Numbered from the stretch's first letter, positions 14,815 to 22,252 are shown. The stretch is DNA of 27,562 bases from Protofrankia sp963555915 (GCF_963555915.1 NZ_CAUVXL010000179.1:1-27562), one strand, 5' to 3'. Numbers and translations are program-made. Notes: generated by a model from the letters alone, not told the origin.

Positions 14815-16419
14815 CTATTCGTCGGCGCCGCCGCCACCGCTCAACTGGGCGATGCGGAACACGACGAACTCAGCGGGCTTGACCGGGGCCACCCCGATCT
14901 CGATGACGACCTGCCCGGCGTCGACGACCTCCGGCGGGTTGGTCTCCTCGTCGCATTTCACGTAGAAGGCCTGGTCCGCGGTTGCTCCGAACAGTGCGCC
15001 GTCGCGCCACATCCGCAGCAGAAACGACCCCACAGTGCGCCGCAGTCGCTGCCAGAGCTCCAGGTCGTTCGGTTCGAAGACCGCCCACTGGGTGCCACCG
15101 AGAATCGACGCCTCAAGGTAGTTGAAAAGGCGGCGGACGTTGACATAACGCCAGGCCGGATCGGAAGAAAGGGTACGGGCTCCCCAGACCCTGATACCGC
15201 GGCCCGAGAAAGCTCGGATGACGTTGATGCCGGCCGGGTTCAGTGCGTCGTGCTCGGCCCGGGTGATGTTCGATTCCAGATCGAGCGCGCCACGGACGAT
15301 CTCGTTCGCGGGCGCCTTGTGCACGCCCCGGCTGTCGTCACTGCGCCCCCAGATACCCGCGACCGAACCGCTCGGCGGAATGAACCTGTTACGGCCCTCC
15401 ACCGGGTCGAAAACCGCTACCCACGGCCAGTAGATGGTGGCGAACTTCGAGTCGTATCGGGCTTTCTCCCGCACCCAGTCCCTGATCTGCTGGGCGTTGA
15501 AACCGGGCGGCGGGTCGAGGATCGCCATCCGATCGGCCATGTTCTCACAGTGGTCGATCATGGCCTGCTGGACCGCCTGGACGGTGTTCAGGTCAAGTTG
15601 GCCCTGCTCGTAACAGAACATCAGGTCTGGCGCCGCCACGATGGTGACGTCGTCACATGCGGTGAGGCCACCCAGACCCGTGCGGGCGCTGACATCGCCG
15701 ACGTAGTCCTCCGAGCCGGCGCTCGGCGTCGCCGGCTCGACCACGCGGAGTACGACCTCACCAACAACCGGCACCCGGTCGGCCACGGGCACACCGTCGA
15801 CCTCCCGTACCCGGACAAACCGGGACTGCTCGTTCACGACGGTCACGACGTTGCGTCGGCCGCGTCGTGCGGTGAGGTTCTCGAAGCTCTCCACCGGCCG
15901 GCCGTCCTGCTTGACCACCACGGTGAACGTGCCGCCGGGCGCCTCCGGCTCGGCAGCCGGTTCACCGCTCGTCGCGCCGCTCGTCGCGCCACCCGCCGTC
16001 GACGAGCCGTCCCCGGCCGCCCGCTCGGCGGAGGTCACCTCGACCGCAAGATTCGCGTGTGTGCCGGGGTCGGCCGCCTCGACCCGGTAGGCGATCACAC
16101 CTGGCCGGGTGGCACTGGTGAGTTCGGCCAACGGCACACCCGCCGGATCGGCAGCGCCGGAGCCGACGCTGACCACGTAGCAGGCACCGCCGCCGTTGTT
16201 GAAGTAGTGGAAGACCGACAGCGGCAGGTACGCGCCAGGAACGAAGTCACCGAACACGCGGGTGAACTGGCCCCAGTTGGCAAGCCGGACAGGCTCGTTG
16301 CGGGGGCCGCGGGCGGTGAAGCCGACGAACGCGGCGATCGCCGTTCCCACCCCCTCGATCGGGCGTGCCCCGGCCTCGACCTCCTCGACATACACACCGG
16401 GCGACCGGTAGTTCGGCAT
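14815..16419 (-). CDS. eCIS contractile sheath protein
   Basis: The protein has 534 residues from ATG 16419, behind an AGGAGAG site; the open frame to 16512 lacks a site and family match. The N-terminus MPNYRSPGVYVEEVEAGARPIEGVGTAIAAFVGF is the classical sheath N-arm with TAIAAFVG. Next come GPRNEPVRLANWGQFTRVFGDF and FNNGGGACYVVSVG. The C-terminal sheath core (about 400-534) has PAGINVIRAFSGRGIRVWGARTL, WRYVNVRRLFNYLEASIL and ALFGATADQAFYVKCDEETN. The middle, about 110-220, is variable with a 12-bp in-frame duplication coding GATSGATSG. The sheath surrounds the tube and powers injection. It is the first gene of the eCIS operon and the only sheath gene seen, while Photorhabdus and Serratia systems have several. 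Confidence 0.96.
   Translation of the reverse strand: MPNYRSPGVYVEEVEAGARPIEGVGTAIAAFVGFTARGPRNEPVRLANWGQFTRVFGDFVPGAYLPLSVFHYFNNGGGACYVVSVGSGAADPAGVPLAELTSATRPGVIAYRVEAADPGTHANLAVEVTSAERAAGDGSSTAGGATSGATSGEPAAEPEAPGGTFTVVVKQDGRPVESFENLTARRGRRNVVTVVNEQSRFVRVREVDGVPVADRVPVVGEVVLRVVEPATPSAGSEDYVGDVSARTGLGGLTACDDVTIVAAPDLMFCYEQGQLDLNTVQAVQQAMIDHCENMADRMAILDPPPGFNAQQIRDWVREKARYDSKFATIYWPWVAVFDPVEGRNRFIPPSGSVAGIWGRSDDSRGVHKAPANEIVRGALDLESNITRAEHDALNPAGINVIRAFSGRGIRVWGARTLSSDPAWRYVNVRRLFNYLEASILGGTQWAVFEPNDLELWQRLRRTVGSFLLRMWRDGALFGATADQAFYVKCDEETNPPEVVDAGQVVIEIGVAPVKPAEFVVFRIAQLSGGGGADE
15967..15990. repeat. 12-bp perfect tandem duplication in the sheath variable region
   Basis: GCTCGTCGCGCC is present twice head to tail and codes a repeated SGAT unit in the sheath's variable insert. 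It keeps the frame. Confidence 0.85.
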
Positions 16420-16545
16420 GACGCGCTCTCCTCGCCTGGGAAGGGTCCGGATCAAGCGTGGCCTGCGGCCACCGTCGCGCCAACGTCCGTCAGCGCCGTC
16501 CGCCGGGCACACAACCCGGCCCGAACGGGCAGCCGGCGATGTGGT

Positions 16546-16588
16546 AGTTAAGGATCGCAGACTTATGATAAGTCAGCGATCCTTAACT
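16546..16588 (+). promoter_or_regulatory. 43-bp near-perfect palindrome with an embedded -10-like TATGAT, before the ATPase gene
   Basis: Two 21-base arms (16546-16566 and 16568-16588) flank one central G and are exact reverse complements except for one A/A mismatch. The outer part reads AGTTAAGGATCGC and GCGATCCTTAACT; the inner part is ACTTAT-G-ATAAGT. The centre holds TATGAT, a good -10 box on the plus strand, 44 bases before the ATPase ATG. No matching -35 box is seen. It lies in the 193-base space between the divergent sheath and ATPase genes. An operator covering the ATPase promoter is the simplest reading; a strong mRNA hairpin or replication-type palindrome are alternatives. Confidence 0.7.
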
Positions 16589-16612
16589 GACCAAGGGTCT
16601 CTGGAGGAGATC

Positions 16613-18091
16613 ATGCCTGCCAAGCCACCCGAGTTGTTCGGCCGCGACGCCGAGTGGTTTGAGCTCACCGCGTTCGCCGGCGACCCGACGCCGGGCGCGA
16701 CCCTCGCACTCGTGTACGGGCGCCGCCGTCAGGGCAAGACCCTCATCCTCGAACTGCTCTGTGAAGCAGTCGGCGGGTTCATGGTCACCGGCGTCGAGCA
16801 GTCCGACGCCCAGAACCTCGCCGATCTGGCCGCCGCCTTCACCCGGTTCACCGGCTCCCCCTACCCGGTGGCCTTCACCGACTGGGGACAGGCGGTCGAC
16901 GCGCTGTTCCGGCTGGGCGAACAGCGCGACACCCCGCTCCCCGTCGTGCTCGACGAGTTCCCCTACCTCGTCGCCCAGAACAGCGCCATCCCATCGCTGA
17001 TCCAGAACGCGCTCAGCCCACGGGGCCGGGCCCGTCAACACTCCCGCACCCGACTGATCCTGTGCGGAAGCGCCCTGACTCTCATGCGGGGGCTACTCGC
17101 CGCATCCGCCCCACTGCGCGGCCGGGCCATCACCGAGCTCATGCTCCACCCGTTCGACTTCCGCGACGCCGCCGGCCTGTGGGGCCTGACCGAGCAGCCG
17201 GACGTTGCTCTGCGCGTCCACGCTCTCGTCGGCGGCACCCCGGCCTACCGGGACTTCTGTGCCCGCGACGCGCCCGAGGACGCCGGCGACGTCGACCCGT
17301 GGGTGGTACGCCGCCTACTCAACCCCGCCGGGGCGATGTTCCGCGAAGGCCGGGTGCTGCTCGCCGAGGAAGCCGGTCTCACCAACCCGGCGCCCTACTA
17401 CGCCGTGCTCGCCGCCATCGCCCGCGGACGCACCCGACGCGGAGAGATCGCGAACGAACTCGGCCGGGACACCGGTGGCATCCACCACGCCCTGACCGTG
17501 CTCACCGACGCGCATCTGGTCACCGGCCACCAGGACGCCTTCCATGCCCGCCGAACGAGCTTCACCCTCGCCGAACCGGTGCTGCGCCTGCACCAGCTGG
17601 TGATCCGACCCCAGGAGACCCGCCTGTCACTGCGCCGTGGCGCCGAGGTCTGGGCCGAACTCGCAGACACTGTGTCCGCCCGTATCTACGGACCGCACTT
17701 CGAGGACATCGCCCGCACCTGGCCGTTGGCCTACGCCTGTGTGGAAACCCTCGGGGGACGGGCGAGCCGCGTCCAACCTGCGATCCTACGGTGTCCGGAC
17801 ACCGCGTGCCCGGCCCGCGAACACGAAATCGACACGGTCGTCATCGAGATCCGGCCGAACGAGCCGGACCGCGTCCTTGCCATCGGCGAGGCGAAGTGGC
17901 GGGCCACCCCGATGGACGTCGACGAGTTGGCCCGGCTGCGACACATCCGCTCGGTACTGCCCGGCTCACCCGCGAACGTGAAGCTCCTGCTGTTCTCCCG
18001 TGCCGGTTTTACCACCACCCTCACCGCGGACGCCGCCGCCGCCCCCGACGTCGAACTGGTCGACCTCGACCGCCTCTACACCGGCTCCTGA
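16613..18091 (+). CDS. ATPase (archaeal-type AAA, PF01637-like) with C-terminal DUF234 nuclease-like domain
   Basis: A protein of 492 residues from ATG 16613, preceded by CTGGAGGAGA. The frame extends to 16418 but that part has no family resemblance. The N-terminus PPELFGRDAEWFELTAF leads to a P-loop (GRRRQGKT, 36-43) and a Walker B-like LPVVLDEFPYLV (about 108-119). The middle has a winged-helix section (YAVLAAIARGRTRRGEIANELGRDTGGIHHALTVL). The C-terminal third is DUF234, a PD-(D/E)XK-like fold: EHEIDTVVIEI (about 403) and VLAIGEAKWRA (about 423) supply the acidic and E-x-K residues. Family members are common in archaea and actinobacteria as stand-alone genes of unknown job; nucleic-acid processing or defence is suggested but not shown. 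It is not the Pvc15-type eCIS ATPase. Confidence 0.85.
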   Translation: MPAKPPELFGRDAEWFELTAFAGDPTPGATLALVYGRRRQGKTLILELLCEAVGGFMVTGVEQSDAQNLADLAAAFTRFTGSPYPVAFTDWGQAVDALFRLGEQRDTPLPVVLDEFPYLVAQNSAIPSLIQNALSPRGRARQHSRTRLILCGSALTLMRGLLAASAPLRGRAITELMLHPFDFRDAAGLWGLTEQPDVALRVHALVGGTPAYRDFCARDAPEDAGDVDPWVVRRLLNPAGAMFREGRVLLAEEAGLTNPAPYYAVLAAIARGRTRRGEIANELGRDTGGIHHALTVLTDAHLVTGHQDAFHARRTSFTLAEPVLRLHQLVIRPQETRLSLRRGAEVWAELADTVSARIYGPHFEDIARTWPLAYACVETLGGRASRVQPAILRCPDTACPAREHEIDTVVIEIRPNEPDRVLAIGEAKWRATPMDVDELARLRHIRSVLPGSPANVKLLLFSRAGFTTTLTADAAAAPDVELVDLDRLYTGS

Positions 18092-18394
18092 ACGCCAGCC
18101 CGATCCGGTCATCAGCGTCCCACCGTGCCCGCGGCGGCTCCCACCGGGTAATCCGCTGCCTGCCCCAGGGGTTTTCCACGGAGTTGGCGCCCGATCGGGG
18201 GAATCTCTGGACACCAGCATGATGGAGCGTTATCCAAGGTGGCATGCCGGTCGCACGTGAGGTGGGGAACGCACGGTCCCAGAGCCCGCTATTCAATGAT
18301 CTCGTATTGAATTTTTCAGAACACCTCCAGTGGGCTGACGCGACATCAACCCATCTCGGTCTCGATACAGCCTCGCTACGACTGGCCTGGGCGG
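18092..18394. other. 303-base intergenic region
   Basis: No gene, RNA or clear hairpin terminator is seen between the convergent ATPase and HAD genes. GC drops in the right half (around 18290-18330), and an open frame of 60 codons there has no family resemblance. Confidence 0.6.
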
Positions 18395-19087
18395 TTAGCC
18401 GAAGACCGCCGTACGCAGCGCGGTGATGTCGGTGAGCCGTGGAAGCACGGCGTCGGCGCCGGTGGCTTCCAGCTCACGGGCGGTGCTGCTGCCGGTGGCG
18501 ACGCCCACCGCGCGCACGCCAGCATCGTGGGCGCCCTTCACATCGTGTGGGGTATCCCCGAGGACAACTACCCGCTCCGGCGGGAAGGTCACGCCGTGGG
18601 CGGCCTCGGACCGCTTGACCGCGAGGCGCACGAGCACTGCCCGGTCGCTGTCGTCGTCGCCGTAGCCGCCCACCTCCAGATCGAGGTGATCCGTTAGCCC
18701 GAAGGCGGCCAGCTTGGTCCGGGCGATGGAGCGCAGGTTGCCGGTTACGACAGACTGCACGATCCCTCCGACTACCAGTGCCGTGATGGCTTCCCTGGCG
18801 CCGGGCAGTGCACGGCCGGACTCACGCATTCGGTCCTGGAGCTGCTGGGCGGCTTCGCCCAAGGCTTCGTAGAAGGCCGGCATCAGGGGCTCCGGGTCGG
18901 TGATCCCGCCGAGCCGCAAGGTCTCGATAATGATGGCTCGCTCAGTGCGGCCGGTCATGTCGGCCAACTGCTCCATGGGCCGGCCGGTCACGAGCTGGAA
19001 GGCGCGGGCGTAGATCTCCCGGCTGACGCCCTTGATCTCAAGGAGGGTGTGGTCGACGTCCCAGAGGATGAGGGCGGGTGCGGTCAC
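18395..19087 (-). CDS. HAD-superfamily hydrolase, phosphoglycolate-phosphatase-like
   Basis: A protein of 230 residues with all four HAD motifs: motif I DVDHT (Asp10 nucleophile, Asp12), motif II VVTGN (Thr115), motif III Lys about 124 or 158, and motif IV GDTPHD (177-182). A helical cap of class C1 sits between motifs I and II (about 20-95). The length and the GDTPxD motif point to the PGP/beta-phosphoglucomutase-like group that hydrolyses small phosphorylated metabolites; the substrate cannot be read from the sequence. It ends with TAA at 18395 and stands alone, not in an operon with its neighbours. Confidence 0.88.
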   Translation of the reverse strand: MTAPALILWDVDHTLLEIKGVSREIYARAFQLVTGRPMEQLADMTGRTERAIIIETLRLGGITDPEPLMPAFYEALGEAAQQLQDRMRESGRALPGAREAITALVVGGIVQSVVTGNLRSIARTKLAAFGLTDHLDLEVGGYGDDDSDRAVLVRLAVKRSEAAHGVTFPPERVVVLGDTPHDVKGAHDAGVRAVGVATGSSTARELEATGADAVLPRLTDITALRTAVFG

Positions 19088-19510
19088 GGGGCGATGATCT
19101 CACGGCGACGTTGAGGAGTCTATCGGTCCCGGCGTCAACAACAGCCCTCCATAAATCATAAAATCCAAGCAATGTTGGCCTCAGACCAGAGGCCAGTGTT
19201 GGCCGCCGAGTCGAGGACGGCTCCCGCAATTGCAGTTACTGCAAAGGCAGCAGGTAGAGCATCAAGATCCGTTACGGACGAGTACGATGCCGGTCTCGGG
19301 ATCGGTGAGGCGCGTCGCGCCGTCGGAGATCTGGAATTTGACGACTCCGACCGTGCTGGGATCCACACAGCTGGTTCCTGGCGCTTCCTCCACTTGCAGA
19401 AGCAGATCTGATCGCAATACCAGAGGCGTACGTTCAAAACACGCGGACAACAATTAGGTAAGCGCATTTTTCCCTCACATTAATTGATCAACTTATTTCA
19501 TTCCAAGCCC
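19088..19510. other. gene-poor 423-base region, possible small broken ORF on the minus strand
   Basis: A minus-strand frame at 19262-19453 (63 codons, TTG start) has GC-rich third positions only in its second half and ends ...TRLTDPETGIVLVRNGS. The next frame continues as a plausible peptide to 19156, so a frameshifted remnant is possible. GC content is low near 19440-19500. No family is recognised and no RNA gene is seen. The region borders the rhs-associated immunity gene and may be what is left of another cassette. Confidence 0.3.
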
Positions 19511-19903
19511 TTACTCAGAGCCTGCTGCGAGGAGTGGCTCCGACTCCAGTGCGGTCAGAATCAGGGTCACGACTCTCAGCACCGCATCCCAGTCTGCTTG
19601 CTCCAGCTCCGGGAAGTCCTCGCGGACACCGGTCGGAATGTCAGATCCCTCCGCAGAGTTGGTTACGCTTGCCAAAGGAACCGCGTTTGCTCCCACAGTC
19701 AGCGCGATGACCGAGGGATGACTGCCGTTAACCTGTCGGATCAGCAAACGATCTACGGCGGAAGCACTATCTTCGGTTTCCGAACCGAAATCAAGAAATG
19801 CCTGCCGAAACTCTGCATTGAGTTCACCGGGCAACGTCGACGACTGTCGCGCAATCGCCACCAGGCTGGCGAGAAACATATTTTTGGCCGAAAAATTCGC
19901 CAT
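19511..19903 (-). CDS. putative immunity protein of the first Rhs cassette
   Basis: A protein of 130 residues, acidic, without a recognised family. It begins MANFSAKNMFLASLVAIARQ and ends in an acidic helical part (REDFPELEQADWDAVLRVV). Its ATG shares one base with the stop codon of the Rhs toxin tip (TGATG), the usual arrangement of a polymorphic toxin and its immunity protein. Its base composition is much less GC-rich than the chromosome-like genes, as typical for exchanged cassettes. The reading frame looks intact, although the cognate toxin is separated from its Rhs body by an amber codon. The function as immunity protein rests on position only. Confidence 0.65.
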   Translation of the reverse strand: MANFSAKNMFLASLVAIARQSSTLPGELNAEFRQAFLDFGSETEDSASAVDRLLIRQVNGSHPSVIALTVGANAVPLASVTNSAEGSDIPTGVREDFPELEQADWDAVLRVVTLILTALESEPLLAAGSE

Positions 19904-21100
19904 CAGCGTGACCTCACAATAATTTTTACCACTTTTTCATTAAACTCCGAAATCCTGTCGGCGGGCACGGAATATCGCCCCGGTTCATTCGATTTAATCT
20001 CGAACTGTTTCAGCCAATCACGCGTCCCCGGCTTGGCGTGAACTTCAAAGCGATGCGTGTAATTCCGACGTTTTCCCAGGGTTCTTGGGTCAACCCTCCC
20101 ATCGTCGGCAATCCATTTGGGGTTATTAGCATGGGGACTCGGACGAGGTGTAAGGCGACCACCAGCGTCCCTGATCGAGTTCGCTTCGGCTTGACTCCCA
20201 TAGCGTTCAAAAATCTCGATTTTTCCATAACCCGGCGCAAGACCATGCGGATCTGACTAGATAGCGGGGTTGTGGACATAACTGTGGGGGTTGCTGTCCC
20301 CACCGAGACCGAGGGGGTCCGTGGATTCGTAACGGGCGGTCTCGGGATCGTAGTAGCGATGATAGTTGTAGTTCGCGCCGGTTTCGGGATCGTGATACTG
20401 GCCAGGGAAACGCAGCGGGCAGTCGACATCACCACCAGCGGGCGCGTGGCCCGCACCCCACAGGGCGGTGCGGGTGCGCCAGGCAAGGTCGCCGTCAGGG
20501 TCGACGAGTTCGGTGGGGGTACCGACGAGGTCGGTGACGATGGCATAAAATCGGGCGTCGAACCACGTCTGCCCGGCAGTGTCGTGGTCAGCGGCGGTGT
20601 CGTCATCGCTGGGGTTGCCGCTCACAGCCTTGTCGGACGGGCGGCGGTCGGCCTGAGTGATCGGACGGAAGCTGTCGGGTTCCCAGTCCCAGGTGGTGAC
20701 GCGGGCCGTCGGGTCGTCCGCGGTGGTGTGGTGCTGCTCGGCGAGCACCATGCCGTCCCAGGCGAAGTCAACCCGTTCGACCACGCCACCATCATCGGCG
20801 GCACCATCAGCGCTATCGCCAGCGAGGCGCTGCTTGGCGATCCGCCGACCGAACGGATCATAGGAATACCGCCAGCGCCGGCCGTCCGGCGTGGTCACAC
20901 CGGTCAGCCGATCGTCGGCATCCCAGCTGTAGCGCCAGGTACGCGGCTTACCCGACAGCCGCTTCTGCTGCCGTAGCGTCACCCGGCCCTGCCCGTCATG
21001 CTCAAAGCGGACCCGGCCGGCCCGACGGATCAGCGTACCGGCGTACTCCCGACCGCCCTGCGCGACATCATCCAGCCCACCACGGCCGTCACGCCTGCGC
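19903..21100 (-). pseudogene. Rhs fragment with toxin tip, interrupted by an amber codon and truncated at the 5' end
   Basis: Bases about 21100-20260 code the end of an Rhs shell: TLIRRAGRVRFEHDGQGRVT, YSYDPFGRRIAKQ, YNYHRYYDPETARYES, DPLGLGGDSNPHSYVHNP. At 20257-20259 the frame meets TAG. The same frame then continues for 117 codons, starting SDPHGLAPGYGKIEIFERYG, to a TGA that overlaps the next gene. In the other two Rhs copies the residues after HNP or PNP align one to one with this region, and the TAG stands where they have Glu (..WEFDPLGLAP, ..RELDPLSLAP), so GAG to TAG is the likely change. The toxin tip family is not recognised. The 5' end stops at about 21100 against a vapC remnant; no N-terminal Rhs part is present. 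Confidence 0.8.
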
Positions 21101-21402
21101 TGACCACCGTCGAGGCCACGCGCGCTCTGACAGCAATCGGCGCGGCGGACGTCGCGACCCGTGCCATCCACCGGTCGGACCATATCCAAATCGGTGGATG
21201 GCACCATCCCCGCCGTCTCGTGACCGCGACAGTCCTCGACCACGCGCGCACCGTATCCCCAGCGGTTCTCCGCTCGCTGGACGCCATCCATCTGGCCACC
21301 GCACTCCTCACCGCCGAGAGCCTCCACCACCTCATCACCTACGACAAACGGATGATCACTGCGGCAGAGGCCGCCGGCCTGCGGACCTCCACGCCGTCGT
21401 GA
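21100..21402 (+). pseudogene. vapC: vapC-like PIN-domain toxin gene, 5' half lost
   Basis: About 100 residues of the C-terminal PIN domain remain: TVEATRAL (second acidic residue), LRSLDAIHLATALL (third acidic residue, Asp) and LITYDKRMITAAEAAGL (fourth). This is the normal VapC ending, stopping at TGA 21400-21402. The N-terminal strand with the first catalytic Asp (usual LDTSAL) is absent, because the sequence left of about 21100 is antisense to the Rhs copy. No vapB is next to it. VapC enzymes cut RNA, usually tRNA; without the first Asp this copy should be inactive. The plus-strand frame open through the Rhs part is accidental. Confidence 0.75.
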
Positions 21403-21532
21403 CCTGCCCCAGGCATGGGCTGCATCGCCGTACCGGACTACGTAACAATTGACTACGTGACGACTATCGACCCTTCGCCGACAGCCGATAGCGCGCATCA
21501 GCGGGTACCGTCCGCAGACAAGATCGACGCGA

Positions 21533-21583
21533 GTTTGTCGTTAGGTACGCCAATCCGACCGAAAACCGTACCTAACGACAAAC
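21533..21583. repeat. 17-bp perfect inverted repeat
   Basis: GTTTGTCGTTAGGTACG (21533-21549) and its exact reverse complement (21567-21583) enclose a 17-base loop. It lies in the 229-base space between the vapC remnant and mazF. It could be an operator, or a terminator for mazF, but there is no T-run. Its core TTAGGTAC is similar in style to the TTAAGGATC palindrome before the ATPase gene, and no intact gene follows it on the plus strand. Confidence 0.65.
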
Positions 21584-21631
21584 AAACGCCGATCATCACC
21601 TCCATGGAGGGCTTTGGTCCGAGAACCCGGT

Positions 21632-21973
21632 TCAGAAGTCGATCATCTGGACCAGTACGGTGCGTACCTCGGCTATCTGCTCGACGTTGAGCCGGTAGAG
21701 CGGACCGCGACCGGTGAGCCGGTTGGCCGAGACGGTACAGACCTGTTCAGTGATGGCCCAGCTGGTGGGCTTACCGGGGATGTCGATCCGGACCCGATGG
21801 ACCCAGCCAGGCCGCTCCCGGCTGGTCAGCGGTAGGACGCTCACCAGCGCACCACCAGTCAGAGCCAGGTGGAAACGGGAGGACACCACGAGGGCCGGAC
21901 GCTGTCCAGCCTGCTCACGGCCCGCAGTCGGATCGACGTCCAGCCACCAGGCCTCCCAGGGCTTGACATCCAC
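21632..21973 (-). CDS. mazF: MazF/PemK-type mRNA interferase toxin
   Basis: A protein of 113 residues from GTG 21973, two bases after the antitoxin stop. The MazF signature is clear: WEAWWLDVDPTAGREQAGQRPALVVSS (about 5-31) with the Arg of the GxRP motif, and LPLTSRE (about 46-52) with the conserved Thr. These are the residues that cut RNA in characterised MazF. In the usual Q-V-R-(T/S) motif the Arg is Cys here (TEQVCTVS), a change at a position normally well conserved. The C-terminus LNVEQIAEVRTVLVQM is normal. The pair acts as a type II toxin-antitoxin system in the cytoplasm. A longer frame to 22027 lies inside the antitoxin gene. Confidence 0.88.
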   Translation of the reverse strand: MDVKPWEAWWLDVDPTAGREQAGQRPALVVSSRFHLALTGGALVSVLPLTSRERPGWVHRVRIDIPGKPTSWAITEQVCTVSANRLTGRGPLYRLNVEQIAEVRTVLVQMIDF

Positions 21974-21975
21974 CC

Positions 21976-22188
21976 TCAAGCGGCCCCGTCCCACACTTCG
22001 GTAACCGGGGCATCGACCGCACTCCACTCCTCCCCCTCGGCCAGGTACTCGGCCCAGCCTTCAGGGTCCTGCGCGCGGAAGCGGTCCATCGTGGCAACGG
22101 CCTTAAGCTGCCAGTGCTCATCCAGCAACCGGCGCACGGTCTCATCGGCACTGGTACCACCGAAGTCCTCAGCGGCGACCCGGAGCAC
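21976..22188 (-). CDS. MazE-like antitoxin, original N-terminus split off by a 14-bp duplication
   Basis: The open frame from GTG 22188 gives 70 residues beginning VLRVAAEDFGGTSADETVRR then LLDEHWQL and ending PVTEVWDGAA, a common actinobacterial MazF partner with a ribbon-helix-helix-like N-terminal part and a toxin-binding tail (DPEGWAEYLAEGEEW). In relatives the protein starts about eleven residues earlier (MMRVNPETRER...). Those codons exist here, starting at a double ATG (22230-22235) behind TAGGACG, but a 14-bp tandem duplication (22194-22221) puts them out of frame. Translation would have to start at the internal GTG, where no clear ribosome site is seen, or the antitoxin is lost. Removing one copy restores the frame exactly. 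Confidence 0.75.
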   Translation of the reverse strand: MLRVAAEDFGGTSADETVRRLLDEHWQLKAVATMDRFRAQDPEGWAEYLAEGEEWSAVDAPVTEVWDGAA

Positions 22189-22193
22189 GCGCT

Positions 22194-22221
22194 CCCTGGT
22201 CTCGGGGCACTGGTCTCGGGG
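22194..22221. repeat. 14-bp tandem duplication that shifts the antitoxin frame
   Basis: CCCTGGTCTCGGGG (22194-22207) is followed by CACTGGTCTCGGGG (22208-22221), identical but for one base. Fourteen is not a multiple of three, so the antitoxin start codons and body are in different frames. Confidence 0.9.
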
Positions 22222-22252
22222 TTCACCCGCATCATGGTCGTCCTATCGCTGA

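Noticed and set aside
16420..16612. Coding extensions of both the sheath and the ATPase frames into the divergent region
   Set aside because: Both lack ribosome sites and family matches there, and the region holds the palindrome and promoter-like sequence.
16613..18091. The ATPase as the missing Pvc15-type eCIS ATPase
   Set aside because: Its C-terminal DUF234 part and archaeal-type ATPase motifs differ from the Pvc15/Afp15 AAA+ protein, it is divergent from the operon, and has its own palindrome.
18092..18394. Small gene at 18244-18426 on the plus strand
   Set aside because: It overlaps the HAD gene end, has no ribosome site and no recognisable motif.
20272..20976. 234-codon plus-strand ORF over the first Rhs copy, and similar ones over the other copies
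   Set aside because: It is the antisense frame of the conserved Rhs core; it appears in the other copies for the same reason and has no family resemblance.
21533..21583. CRISPR or attachment-site meaning of the inverted repeat
   Set aside because: Only one copy is present, with no spacers, tRNA or integrase gene nearby.
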